This document shows positions 37,213 to 45,900 of a stretch of 64,000 bases of DNA, piece by piece; within the stretch, counting starts at the first letter, position 1, and each line of letters opens with the position of its first letter. The DNA comes from an uncultured Lachnospiraceae bacterium (GTDB taxonomy: Bacteria; Bacillota; Clostridia; Lachnospirales; Lachnospiraceae): assembly GCA_947164605.1 (NCBI GenBank), contig CAMUXE010000006.1:62001-126000 (forward strand). The letters run 5' to 3'. The position numbers and the translations under genes are program-made. The notes under the pieces are model-generated. The model saw nothing but the letters and a program-made list of their open reading frames with translations. It ran no database searches and had not been told where the DNA came from.

Positions 37213-37761
37213 TTAGCTGTGAGACTTAGATTTGTGGCCCAGGCTGACTAGCTGGACTATAAGGGCAAATATCAGCAAAAGGCCCCCAATAATTGCCATA
37301 GGTAAAACATAAATTGAGCTAGTTCCCGCAATCACAAGTATGCCCTCTATAATGCTCGCAAGAGTCAGGGTTGCAACAGCAGCCCCCAGGGTCTCCCTGG
37401 AAATAAGGCTAATCTTAGCATTGATTGCGAACATGCATGCATACCAGATCAGAGCAAAAAAAGGAATTCCCCAGGAATAAGACATAAAAATCGAATGCAC
37501 TCCGTGTCCGAAATGGTTGTAAATCAAGGCAAAGAGGCCAACCAAAAGACTTATAGCTCCATAAAATTCAATTTTTACAAGGCTCTCTCTTTTGTTTTTC
37601 TTGGATTTCTTATCAAAGTCTGGCTCTTTTTGCCCATTTTCAGCTTCTTTATATGTGCCAAAATCTCCTGATTTATTCCCGGTCCCATCATAGATAGCAG
37701 ATGCTTCCATCTCAGGCACAGTCATGTTTTCTTCTATATACTCTCTGAATTCTTCATTCAT
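37213..37761 (-). CDS. four-helix membrane protein with acidic cytoplasmic head
   Basis: 182 residues. The first 60 are hydrophilic and acidic, with a KKSKKNKR cluster before four transmembrane helices (about 66-86, 94-112, 120-142, 148-172) and a His/Ser/Lys tail. GGAG precedes the ATG, 17 nt after the NAGPA-type gene, so the two are probably cotranscribed. No family recognised. Confidence 0.7.
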   Translation of the reverse strand: MNEEFREYIEENMTVPEMEASAIYDGTGNKSGDFGTYKEAENGQKEPDFDKKSKKNKRESLVKIEFYGAISLLVGLFALIYNHFGHGVHSIFMSYSWGIPFFALIWYACMFAINAKISLISRETLGAAVATLTLASIIEGILVIAGTSSIYVLPMAIIGGLLLIFALIVQLVSLGHKSKSHS

Positions 37762-37778
37762 ATTAACTCCAATCTGCC

Positions 37779-38750
37779 CTAGAGCTCGTATCCTAAATAA
37801 ATGATATCACTTACCTTTCTTTCACTGCTGCCTCTGCCACCTGTAGGATTGTTGATTATATTCCCGTTAAAGTAAAGCGTCGATGAGCCGCCTCCATCAA
37901 GATTGTAGGCCAAACTAGCCCCCTTATCTTTCATGTAATTTGCCAACTGATAAAGAGATAAGCCCTGGCTTGCGCTTGTTCTGCCATCTGATACGACCAT
38001 AATATAATGTCCTGGCTCAATCATACCTATGGCTGTTCTCGGATTGCTGGCCATAGCCTGATCAACCTCTGTTTTTGTCCCAACAGTCACCTGACCATCT
38101 TCAACAAGCCCCGGTCCAAATGAATACACCTGGACAGCTCCCTCCTCGAGCAACTGACTGGCGCTCACCTCGTCCTCATTGATTATCTTCATCTGACCAT
38201 CTGCATAAAGAACAAGATCCTCGGCATGATTGCTCACATCTCTGTAAATAAGGCCATTTCTTATAACATAACCAGCATTTCTAAAGCCGTAATAATCGCC
38301 ATTTATGGCCAGTATCGCATTTTTTCCCTCAGCCATAGATGAAGTGGCCTGGGTAATATTTTTTCCATATGTATCCTGGGCAAATGCTGACTTCAAAAGC
38401 GATACATCGCTCACTTTTATGTCAACCACATATATATCTGTATCGTAAGCCCTGTCACTGCTAATACTAATCTGCATGTTGTCATCTGTATATGAAGTCG
38501 AAGTTACATTTTTCTGACTTACATTCACAATATTTGTATTATAACCAAGACCTGTAGAAGCCAGGCTTGTCTCCTGTCCTGTAGCAGTATCTGAATTTAA
38601 ATTAAGTCCTCTATTAAGGCTGTAATTTTGACTTTGGGTGTCAACTTTTACCCCCACCTTAGGTATAAGAAAAGCATCAAGCAAGATGAAAGCTGAAGAT
38701 GAAATAAGGGCCAGACCATAAATCAACCTAAAAATCCCATTTTTCTTCAA
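37779..38750 (-). CDS. membrane-anchored NAGPA (phosphodiester glycosidase) domain protein
   Basis: 323 residues from TTG 38750. One N-terminal transmembrane helix, a spacer of about 70 residues rich in Ser/Thr/Asn, then the NAGPA/DUF2233 domain with AINGDYYGFRNAG, NPRTAIGM, VVSDGRT and LDGGGSSTLYFNG. Related domains remove a sugar from phosphodiesters; in Firmicutes they act in cell-wall or exopolysaccharide turnover outside the membrane. The GTG three codons earlier lies within the AAGGAGGTG ribosome site, so TTG is the likely start. That start is buried in a 12-bp stem. Confidence 0.85.
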   Translation of the reverse strand: MKKNGIFRLIYGLALISSSAFILLDAFLIPKVGVKVDTQSQNYSLNRGLNLNSDTATGQETSLASTGLGYNTNIVNVSQKNVTSTSYTDDNMQISISSDRAYDTDIYVVDIKVSDVSLLKSAFAQDTYGKNITQATSSMAEGKNAILAINGDYYGFRNAGYVIRNGLIYRDVSNHAEDLVLYADGQMKIINEDEVSASQLLEEGAVQVYSFGPGLVEDGQVTVGTKTEVDQAMASNPRTAIGMIEPGHYIMVVSDGRTSASQGLSLYQLANYMKDKGASLAYNLDGGGSSTLYFNGNIINNPTGGRGSSERKVSDIIYLGYEL

Positions 38751-38817
38751 AAAACACACCTCCTTCGCTTTATTTAGTTTTATATTAAAACTAAATTGTG
38801 AATAAGGTGTGTTTTTT
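38749..38817 (-). promoter_or_regulatory. leader stem hiding ribosome site and start of the NAGPA gene
   Basis: AAAAAACACACC (749-760 on the plus strand, i.e. 38749-38760) pairs perfectly with GGTGTGTTTTTT (38806-38817). An inner 10-bp hairpin ATTTAGTTTT/AAAACTAAAT lies at 38772-38796. In the transcript the 3' arm includes the GGTG of the ribosome site and the TTG start. It ends in six Ts, so it may terminate transcription, block translation, or both. Confidence 0.75.
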
Positions 38818-38840
38818 CTTTGAAATTCTTGTGTAAGAAG

Positions 38841-38868
38841 TTACCTCAGCCACTTGTGGCTGAGGTAA
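38841..38868 (-). terminator. hairpin downstream of the ABC exporter genes
   Basis: A 13-bp perfect inverted repeat, TTACCTCAGCCAC / GTGGCTGAGGTAA, with almost no loop. The T-tract on the minus strand is weak. Confidence 0.65.
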
Positions 38869-38886
38869 CAGGCTCCTTTAGTCATT

Positions 38887-38998
38887 GCAACTGAAGTCGA
38901 AGCAACTGAAGTTGAAGCAGCTGAAGTTGAAGGCGACTAAAGTCGAAGGCGACTAAAGTCGCAGGCATTAAAATTTGCAGGCGACTTTAATCGCATAA
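38887..38998. repeat. tandem array of mini-palindromes
   Basis: Three 15-nt units (variants of GCAACTGAAGTCGAA) pass into two 16-nt units (GGCGACTAAAGTCGAA type), then a looser GCGACTTTAATCGC copy. Each unit contains a short palindrome (CAACTTCAGTTG or CGACTTTAGTCG). The array lies between the exporter stop codon and its hairpin. There are no spacers, so it is not a CRISPR. Confidence 0.75.
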
Positions 38999-38999
38999 G

Positions 39000-40955
39000 T
39001 TAGGTCAACTGGCCTGCAAACTGTCTTTCATAGAGTTTGGCATATTCGCCCTTTTTCTTTATCAGCTCCTTGTGAGTTCCCGACTCTATAAGTCTTCCCT
39101 TACTCATAACAAGGATTCTGTCTGCATCTATGATAGTCGATATTCTATGAGCTATGATAATAGAAGTTCTACCTGCCATCAGATTTCTAATTGCAGACTG
39201 AATCTTGGCCTCAGTTCTAGTATCCACGTGTGATGTTGCCTCATCCAAAATCAGAATCGAAGCATCTGCAAGTATGGCTCTGGCTATAGCTATAAGTTGT
39301 ATCTGTCCCTCTGAGAGGTTAGCTCCATAAGCAGTGAGAACAGTGTCATATCCATCAGGCAGTTTAGATATAAAACCATCGCACATAGCAAGTTTGGCTG
39401 CCTGCTTAATTTCCTCCAAACTGGCATCTGGTCTTGAAAAAGCAATATTTGCCCTTATGCTATCCTGAAAAAGAACTGTGTCCTGCAATACTATAGAGAG
39501 CATAGCTCTCAGATCCTTCTTCTTCATCGCTCTTATATCTTGGCCTTTTATACTGATAGATCCTTTATCTATCTCATAATACCTCATTAGCAAATTTACA
39601 ATCGTTGTCTTTCCTGAACCAGTAGCCCCGACTAGGGCAATTTTTTGATCTTTCATAATATTTAGGTCAAGCTTTTCAAGTACCTTCTGACCCTCAATAT
39701 AGCTAAAATCAACCCCTTCAAAGCTCACCTCAGGTATAAGCTCAAGAGCCTTTTCTTGTGCAGTCTGGCTTTTTTTCAAGTCTTGACTCTGATTCTCATT
39801 CAGCTTTTGGGTCTGAGTTTCTTGCAAGTCACAGCTCTGACCCTCAAAATCAATCTCATCGTCCAAATCAAGAATCTCAAAAACTCTCTCGGCTCCCGAT
39901 AAGGCCGACAGTATGCTTGAATACTGGTCTGCAATCATGTTAATCGGATGACTTAGTTTTTTGGAATATTGCAACATGGCCTGAATAGTACCTATAGACA
40001 TATTGCCCCTGCCATCAAGCATTATAAAAGCTCCGACTGAGGCTATTATCACATATTGCAGATTTCCCAACAGATTGGTCAAGGGTCCCATAATCGATCC
40101 AAAGACTCTTGTGACAATGCTGTTCTTTTTTAAATCATAAGAGATACTTCTAAACTTTTCCAGGCTCTCCTTCTCCTTACCGCAGACAAGCAGAGTCTTG
40201 AAAGAACTTATCTTCTCAACCGCCTCACCATTTAACCTGCCCAGTAAGACTTGCTGCCTCTTATAGTATTTTTTTACAGCCTTGGTCAATCTGGCTGAAA
40301 TCCACATAATCATAGGGATTGTGACCATTGCAATCAAGGTAAGTTGGTAATTGTAGCTGAACATTATACATATTGAACCAAGCAGGGTCAGTATAGCTGA
40401 CAAAATTGAGGCAATTGACTCAGATACTGCGCTTGAAATAATGTCAGTATCATTGGTCATTCGGCTCATAAGGTCCCCGTGTTGATGTCTATCTGTATAG
40501 CTGACAGGCAATTTGACAAGCTTTGCATAAAGATCTTTTCTCAACTGATATATAGTAAGCTGTGAAAGCTTGGCTGCCAGTCTTGCCTGCAAATAAGACA
40601 GGACTGTTATTAGAAGATAGATAATAGAGAGCATGCCTATATATCTCAGACAGGCTTCAAGGTCCACCCCTATCTGTCCCTCTTTGTAATAAATAGTATC
40701 TATTGCCTTTTGCTGCATATAGGGTCCAAGGACTTCACAAATTGTGACTATCAGCATGGAAAGAATTAGTCCCCAAAACAAGACTATATTTTTTCTTATA
40801 TATGCCAAAAGTCTCATAAATGTTTTTCTGCCATTTTTAGGCTTTTGGGCGCTAGCTCTCTGAGCCATCCTGTTATTGGGGTCTCCACCTCGGCCATTCA
40901 TTCCAATCCTTAATTCTTTGGGTCCAGCCAGCCCATTGTTATATTTATTATTCAT
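39000..40955 (-). CDS. ABC exporter half-transporter, catalytic-site subunit
   Basis: 651 residues: six transmembrane helices (about 50-340), a Gln/Glu-rich linker of about 40 residues (near 380-420) and an ATPase domain with GATGSGKTT, signature LSEGQ, Walker B ILILDEATS with catalytic Glu, and H-loop AHR. ATG 40955 follows AGGTG and overlaps the end of the upstream gene by 8 nt; a GTG at 40964 is the alternative. With its partner it forms a heterodimeric exporter of the LmrCD/BmrCD type, moving drugs, lipids or peptides outward. Cargo unknown. Confidence 0.92.
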   Translation of the reverse strand: MNNKYNNGLAGPKELRIGMNGRGGDPNNRMAQRASAQKPKNGRKTFMRLLAYIRKNIVLFWGLILSMLIVTICEVLGPYMQQKAIDTIYYKEGQIGVDLEACLRYIGMLSIIYLLITVLSYLQARLAAKLSQLTIYQLRKDLYAKLVKLPVSYTDRHQHGDLMSRMTNDTDIISSAVSESIASILSAILTLLGSICIMFSYNYQLTLIAMVTIPMIMWISARLTKAVKKYYKRQQVLLGRLNGEAVEKISSFKTLLVCGKEKESLEKFRSISYDLKKNSIVTRVFGSIMGPLTNLLGNLQYVIIASVGAFIMLDGRGNMSIGTIQAMLQYSKKLSHPINMIADQYSSILSALSGAERVFEILDLDDEIDFEGQSCDLQETQTQKLNENQSQDLKKSQTAQEKALELIPEVSFEGVDFSYIEGQKVLEKLDLNIMKDQKIALVGATGSGKTTIVNLLMRYYEIDKGSISIKGQDIRAMKKKDLRAMLSIVLQDTVLFQDSIRANIAFSRPDASLEEIKQAAKLAMCDGFISKLPDGYDTVLTAYGANLSEGQIQLIAIARAILADASILILDEATSHVDTRTEAKIQSAIRNLMAGRTSIIIAHRISTIIDADRILVMSKGRLIESGTHKELIKKKGEYAKLYERQFAGQLT

Positions 40956-42819
40956 AAGCTTCACCTGCCGCTATCTGAGACTGATATATTTGCCTATATG
41001 TCTCACTTACTTCCATTAGATAGGCATGATTTCCAATATGCTTTATAGTGCCATCATTCTCCATAACCGCTATTCTATCTGCTTTTATTATAGATGCCAC
41101 CCTCTGGGCAACAATTATCAAACTTGTCTGGCCCAGATTCTTCCGGATTCCCATCTGAACTTTTTCCTCTGTCACCAAATCGAGAGCTGATGTGGCATCA
41201 TCGAGTATTAAAATATCTGGTTTAGAGATGAGAGCTCTTGCAAGGGCTATCCTCTGCTTCTGTCCGCCTGAAACCGACATTCCCTTCTCAGAGATTTCGC
41301 TATCAATTCCATGGGGCATTCTATCCAAAAACTCATCAACTCGGGCAATCTTTATGGCCCAAAGCAGGTCCCCCTCATCTGCACTCGACTCAAGCCCCAT
41401 CAAAATATTGGCCTTGACAGTGTCAGTAAAGAGCTCTGCGTGCTGCATGGCATATCCAATCTTAGTCCTCAGGTCATGTGTATCCATACTTCTAATATCC
41501 TGGCCATCCAGCAAAATTCTTCCCTGACTTGGATCATAAAGTCTGGGAATTAAGTTAACTAAACTTGTCTTGCCGCAACCAGTCGAGCCTATTATACCAA
41601 AGGTCTCTCCCCTATCTATAAAAAAGCTCACATTCTTAAGAGAATCCTCCTTGGCCTTCTTATATCTGAATGATACTTGGTCAAATTCAAGCAAATGCGG
41701 CTTTTTCTCACTCTTTATCTGACTATTTATCTCGCCATTTTTCTCGTTCTCATCCCCGCTATCATTTTGGTGATCAAGCTCCAACTTGACAATATCTGGC
41801 TGACAAAGCAGAACTTCTTCAAGTCTTCCGGCTGAAACTCCTGCTCGGCTCACGGTTTGCAAGAGATTGCTGGCCATAATCAGCGATCTTATAGCCTGAG
41901 TTGCATAGGTAATAGCAGCCATGATAGCTCCAGTTGTGAGTTTAGGGTCCTGTTTTGAAATAGCGATACAGCCAGTCAGAATTACAATGATTATTGCAAA
42001 ATTCATCATAAGCTTCATAAGCGGACTGATAGTGGCCATAAGTTTTAGGACCTTATAATTCGACTCTCTTAAGTCCTTGCTCGCCTCGTCAAATGCTATC
42101 TCTTCGTTTTCTTCCTGGCCATAAGCCTTAATAAGTCTTGCAGCAACTACTGTCTGTTCTACCAGCTTATTGATTTTATCTATTCTTGCCTGCACTTCCT
42201 TATAGATTGGAATAGCCCTCTTAAGCACAAAGTAAATAAAGGATGCCAATATTGGCACTGTAAAGAGAACTGTAAAGCCATATGTCAACTTGAGTTTAAA
42301 TAACATGACAATGCCGCCAAGCATAAACATAGGCGGCCTGATAAATGACCTGATAAGTCTTTCTGTAAACTCGATAAGGATTGTCACATCATTGGTGATT
42401 CTGGTTATCAGAGAGCCACTTGTAAATTCATCCCCCTCCTCTATAGACAAAGACATAATTTTGTCATAGACAGCAAGCCTCAAGTCGTGTCCAAATCCTT
42501 GTGCCGCTTTCTCAGTCACAAATGAACACAGTACTCCAAAAGCTCCACCAATAAGAGTCACCAAGAGCATAAGGCTGGCAAAGAGAATGATTATAGACTT
42601 TCTTCCTGCATTCTGCCCCAATATATGCCTAATAATAAAACTTGCCAGAGCTGAGCCCTTGCTATCATCTTCAGGGCTAATACCTATAATGCCAAAATTT
42701 ATTATATAAGACATAATAAAAGGCAAATAAAGATCACACAGAACCTCCATCATCATGATGAGAGGGGCTGCAATCATGTGTCTTCTATATGGCTTTGCAT
42801 ATTGACTTACATGCTTCAT
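40948..42819 (-). CDS. ABC exporter half-transporter, degenerate-site subunit
   Basis: 623 residues, six helices plus ATPase. Walker A is GSTGCGKT and the signature VSGGQ is intact, but the Walker B glutamate is Asp (ILILDDATS) and the switch histidine is Gln (IVAQRV). Such substitutions mark the degenerate nucleotide site in heterodimeric exporters, leaving one hydrolysing site per pair. An acidic Asn/Glu/Lys linker of about 30 residues lies before the ATPase. First gene of the two-gene operon. Confidence 0.92.
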   Translation of the reverse strand: MKHVSQYAKPYRRHMIAAPLIMMMEVLCDLYLPFIMSYIINFGIIGISPEDDSKGSALASFIIRHILGQNAGRKSIIILFASLMLLVTLIGGAFGVLCSFVTEKAAQGFGHDLRLAVYDKIMSLSIEEGDEFTSGSLITRITNDVTILIEFTERLIRSFIRPPMFMLGGIVMLFKLKLTYGFTVLFTVPILASFIYFVLKRAIPIYKEVQARIDKINKLVEQTVVAARLIKAYGQEENEEIAFDEASKDLRESNYKVLKLMATISPLMKLMMNFAIIIVILTGCIAISKQDPKLTTGAIMAAITYATQAIRSLIMASNLLQTVSRAGVSAGRLEEVLLCQPDIVKLELDHQNDSGDENEKNGEINSQIKSEKKPHLLEFDQVSFRYKKAKEDSLKNVSFFIDRGETFGIIGSTGCGKTSLVNLIPRLYDPSQGRILLDGQDIRSMDTHDLRTKIGYAMQHAELFTDTVKANILMGLESSADEGDLLWAIKIARVDEFLDRMPHGIDSEISEKGMSVSGGQKQRIALARALISKPDILILDDATSALDLVTEEKVQMGIRKNLGQTSLIIVAQRVASIIKADRIAVMENDGTIKHIGNHAYLMEVSETYRQIYQSQIAAGEAYE

Positions 42820-42870
42820 GGCCTAATCCTTTCAATTTTTCTTATTTATCCTAATTATATACTAAAAAAA

Positions 42871-42896
42871 GCCTGGTTGGAAAGAACCAACCAGGC
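42871..42896 (-). terminator. pectate lyase gene terminator
   Basis: A 10-bp perfect stem, GCCTGGTTGG / CCAACCAGGC, with a six-nt loop and seven Ts after it on the minus strand. Confidence 0.92.
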
Positions 42897-42936
42897 CAAA
42901 AATCTACCTTTAAGACTTATGTCTCATTAATTTTTA

Positions 42937-45900
42937 TTATGCTCTCTTCTTCTTAGAGATTACTACAACTGCAATACCTGCTGCTGCCATAGCCATAAGA
43001 ACAACGTAAAGCATCATGTTTGTTGTATCACCAGTAGGAACTGAAGGTGGAACCAAAAGCTTAAGTGAAGCTGTCTGACCATCTGAAATTCTAGCACCTG
43101 CTGTAGCTGGAGCCTTATCTGTAAGAACAAGAAGTCCGTGCATATCGATGATACCGTTAGCATCTCTTGTAGGAGCTACTGAAGTATCAAGTGATACGAA
43201 CCAGTCATCAGTTACCTGAACACCGTCAAGGTTGTAAGAAGCCATAGCTGCTGTAGGCTCATCAGCCTTAAGAAGTGTAGCCTTATCTGGCTTGTTGCCC
43301 CAATAGTAGTTGTTAGCTGAGTAAACTAATGTCTTATCCTGTGAACCAAGGAGCTTGAACTGCTCTGCAGTTGTCTCAGAAACACCCTTTCTGTAAGAGA
43401 TGATACCATCTGCTGTGAAAGCTGTCTCCTTAGCTGTATTTGTGTAGAATGCAACGTTGAATGACTCATTGTTGAATGTTGTTGACTGCTTAACATTGAT
43501 ATCTGGGCAAGAGTTAGAATCGATACCCTTAGCCTTGTTATCATAAGCTACGCTGTTCTGTAAGAGGTGCTTACCAGACATGCTGTCTCCACCCATCTTA
43601 AAGCCGTTTCCGTTACCAGCGTCTGTACCATCCTCAAGGTAACCGTTCTTGTAAGCTACACAATTCTTGATTGTTACAGCTCCGATAGAACCTGTCTGTA
43701 CCTTAGCAAAGAGATCCCAACCATCATCAGCATTGTGATGTGAGATACATCCATCGAATACTACGTTGTTACCAACTGTCAACTTAGCTGCGAAACCATC
43801 AGCATCTTCGTAACCTGCATCAGCATTGCCGTAAGATGTGCAGTTAAGGATGAGATTATCACTTGGCCACATATCAAACTCATCTGTTGAGTTAAGTCTT
43901 GAAACCTGAATACCTGTGTTACCGTTGTGGTAAGCATCTACCTGATCAAGTGTGATGTGCTTACCTGAAACCTGAATACCCTTCATAGCATTTGCTGAAC
44001 GAGTAACATCGATTCCCTGAATGTACCAGTAATCACCACCAAAGATGATACCTGAACCAATTGAATTAAAGTCAATAACTGGCTTTGAAGAAGCATCTGG
44101 ATCAGCCATAAGAACGATATTAGCGTCCTCTGTACCATTTACTCCTCTAGCAACCTTAAGACCCTCTTCGTATACGTATGTGCCTTCCATCATAACGATT
44201 GTCTGACCAGGCTGTACGTACTTGATTGCTGTCTTGAAATCTGTAGGATCTTCATGGCTACCTGAACCTGTTGCTTCTGGCTTAACCCAGATAGACTGAC
44301 CAGGCTGACCAATTGTCTTGTATGTAACCTTGAACTCTACTGTTACTGGATCATATGACTCCATAGCTGAATATTCGCCGTTTGGCTGGTATCCCTCTGC
44401 AGGAGTGAAGATGATGTTAAAGTTATTGCTACCCTTAACAAGATCTGTGTTGAGTAATGTTGTAGATGTCTTTGCGCTGACAGCGATATCAGAAGCAAGA
44501 ACATTTCCGTTAGCATCTTCTACGCTAGCTACGCCGTCAGCGTTAGCAGAGAAGATAAGGTCATAATTCTGAACACCAGTAGCTGATGGTGACTCAACAG
44601 TTGTGTTAACTGCTGTGTACTCGATTGGTCTCTCCTCTGCAGGAGCATCGTCAGCTGCGTTGATTGTTGAGAATGAAATATCTGAGAATGTAGCCTTTGC
44701 ATATCTTGATGTGAAGAAACCAACATAGTTGTTATCTGCATCAAGAGCATCAAGAGCTGCTGGATCATAATACTTCTTTGTGTTGCTGTAAGAACCATCA
44801 GCTGCTTCATATGTTACGAAGTAACCTGTATTGTTCTTCTGAATTGTCAAGTAGAACTCTGTAAATGCAGGGTCCGCATTTGAGTTTACACCATTACCAA
44901 TAATATTAGTTGATGATGGGAATCTTGTCTCAAGTGGTGTTGCCTTGTATTTAGCTGTGATTGGAGCTACTACTGAAGAATCATTAGCTTCAACAGCACC
45001 GATGTTATCAGCTGTGAGACCAGCTTTCTCAAGTGAGTTGATACCGATCTTCTGTGATACCTTGAAAGTACCATCTGTAGATGTTGTTACTGACTCTGAG
45101 ATTGGATCACCATTCTCATCTGTCTCTGCAAAATACTCTGTCTTTGTTGCCTCAGCAAAGTATGAGTTATTCCAACCAGATCCACCAATTCTATCTGTTG
45201 CAAGAAGACCGAAACCTTCCTGTCCGTTTGATAAGAACCAGCTATCTACAGTAACCTTAGCTCTGAGAGTAAAGTTCTGAGATGTAGGAACTGTTGTATA
45301 GTAGAAGTTCACACCATCAAAAGAAGCTGGAACCAACTTACCATTATTGTTCTTTCCTGTAATCTTGCCATCTGCATCCTGAGCACCTGATCTAAGTGTT
45401 ACAGATCCATCATTTGCAGAACCTTCGTAATCAGCGTTGCTTGAGTTAGCACCGTTACCATATACGATGTAGTTCCAAAGTGTCTGAGCATCAGCTGTTA
45501 CTGTTGCTGTGAATCCATCAGAGATTGTCTTCTCTTCACCTCTAATAGCCTCAACTACGAAATCATATGTCTTGCCAACTTCAAGACCTGTAATTGTAGC
45601 CTCTGTATCAGTTGTATTCTCAACCTTAACTTCTCCGTTAGCTACTACGTTGTATGAAGTTGCTTCCTTAACTGCTTCCCAAGTAATCTTCTCGCTTCCA
45701 CCACCAAGTGATGCGCCACCAGAGATAACTGGCTTAGCAAGAGGAAGTGTGAAGTTGAATGATGATGCTAAACCAGCATGTACTTCTTCTTCATCAGCTC
45801 TTGAAGCGACTGGAGTTACTGAGTAAGAACCTGAATCGTCAAGTGTGAATGTCTTAGTTGCGCCATTACCTTCAGTTAATGATGTGATAGTTTTTACAAT

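Noticed and set aside
38881..38940. Plus-strand ATEVE pentapeptide repeat as coding sequence
   Set aside because: The frame has no start codon and stops soon after; the repeats also change unit length from 15 to 16 nt.
38887..38998. Possible CRISPR array
   Set aside because: Units are 15-16 nt, contiguous, without spacers, and no cas gene is present.
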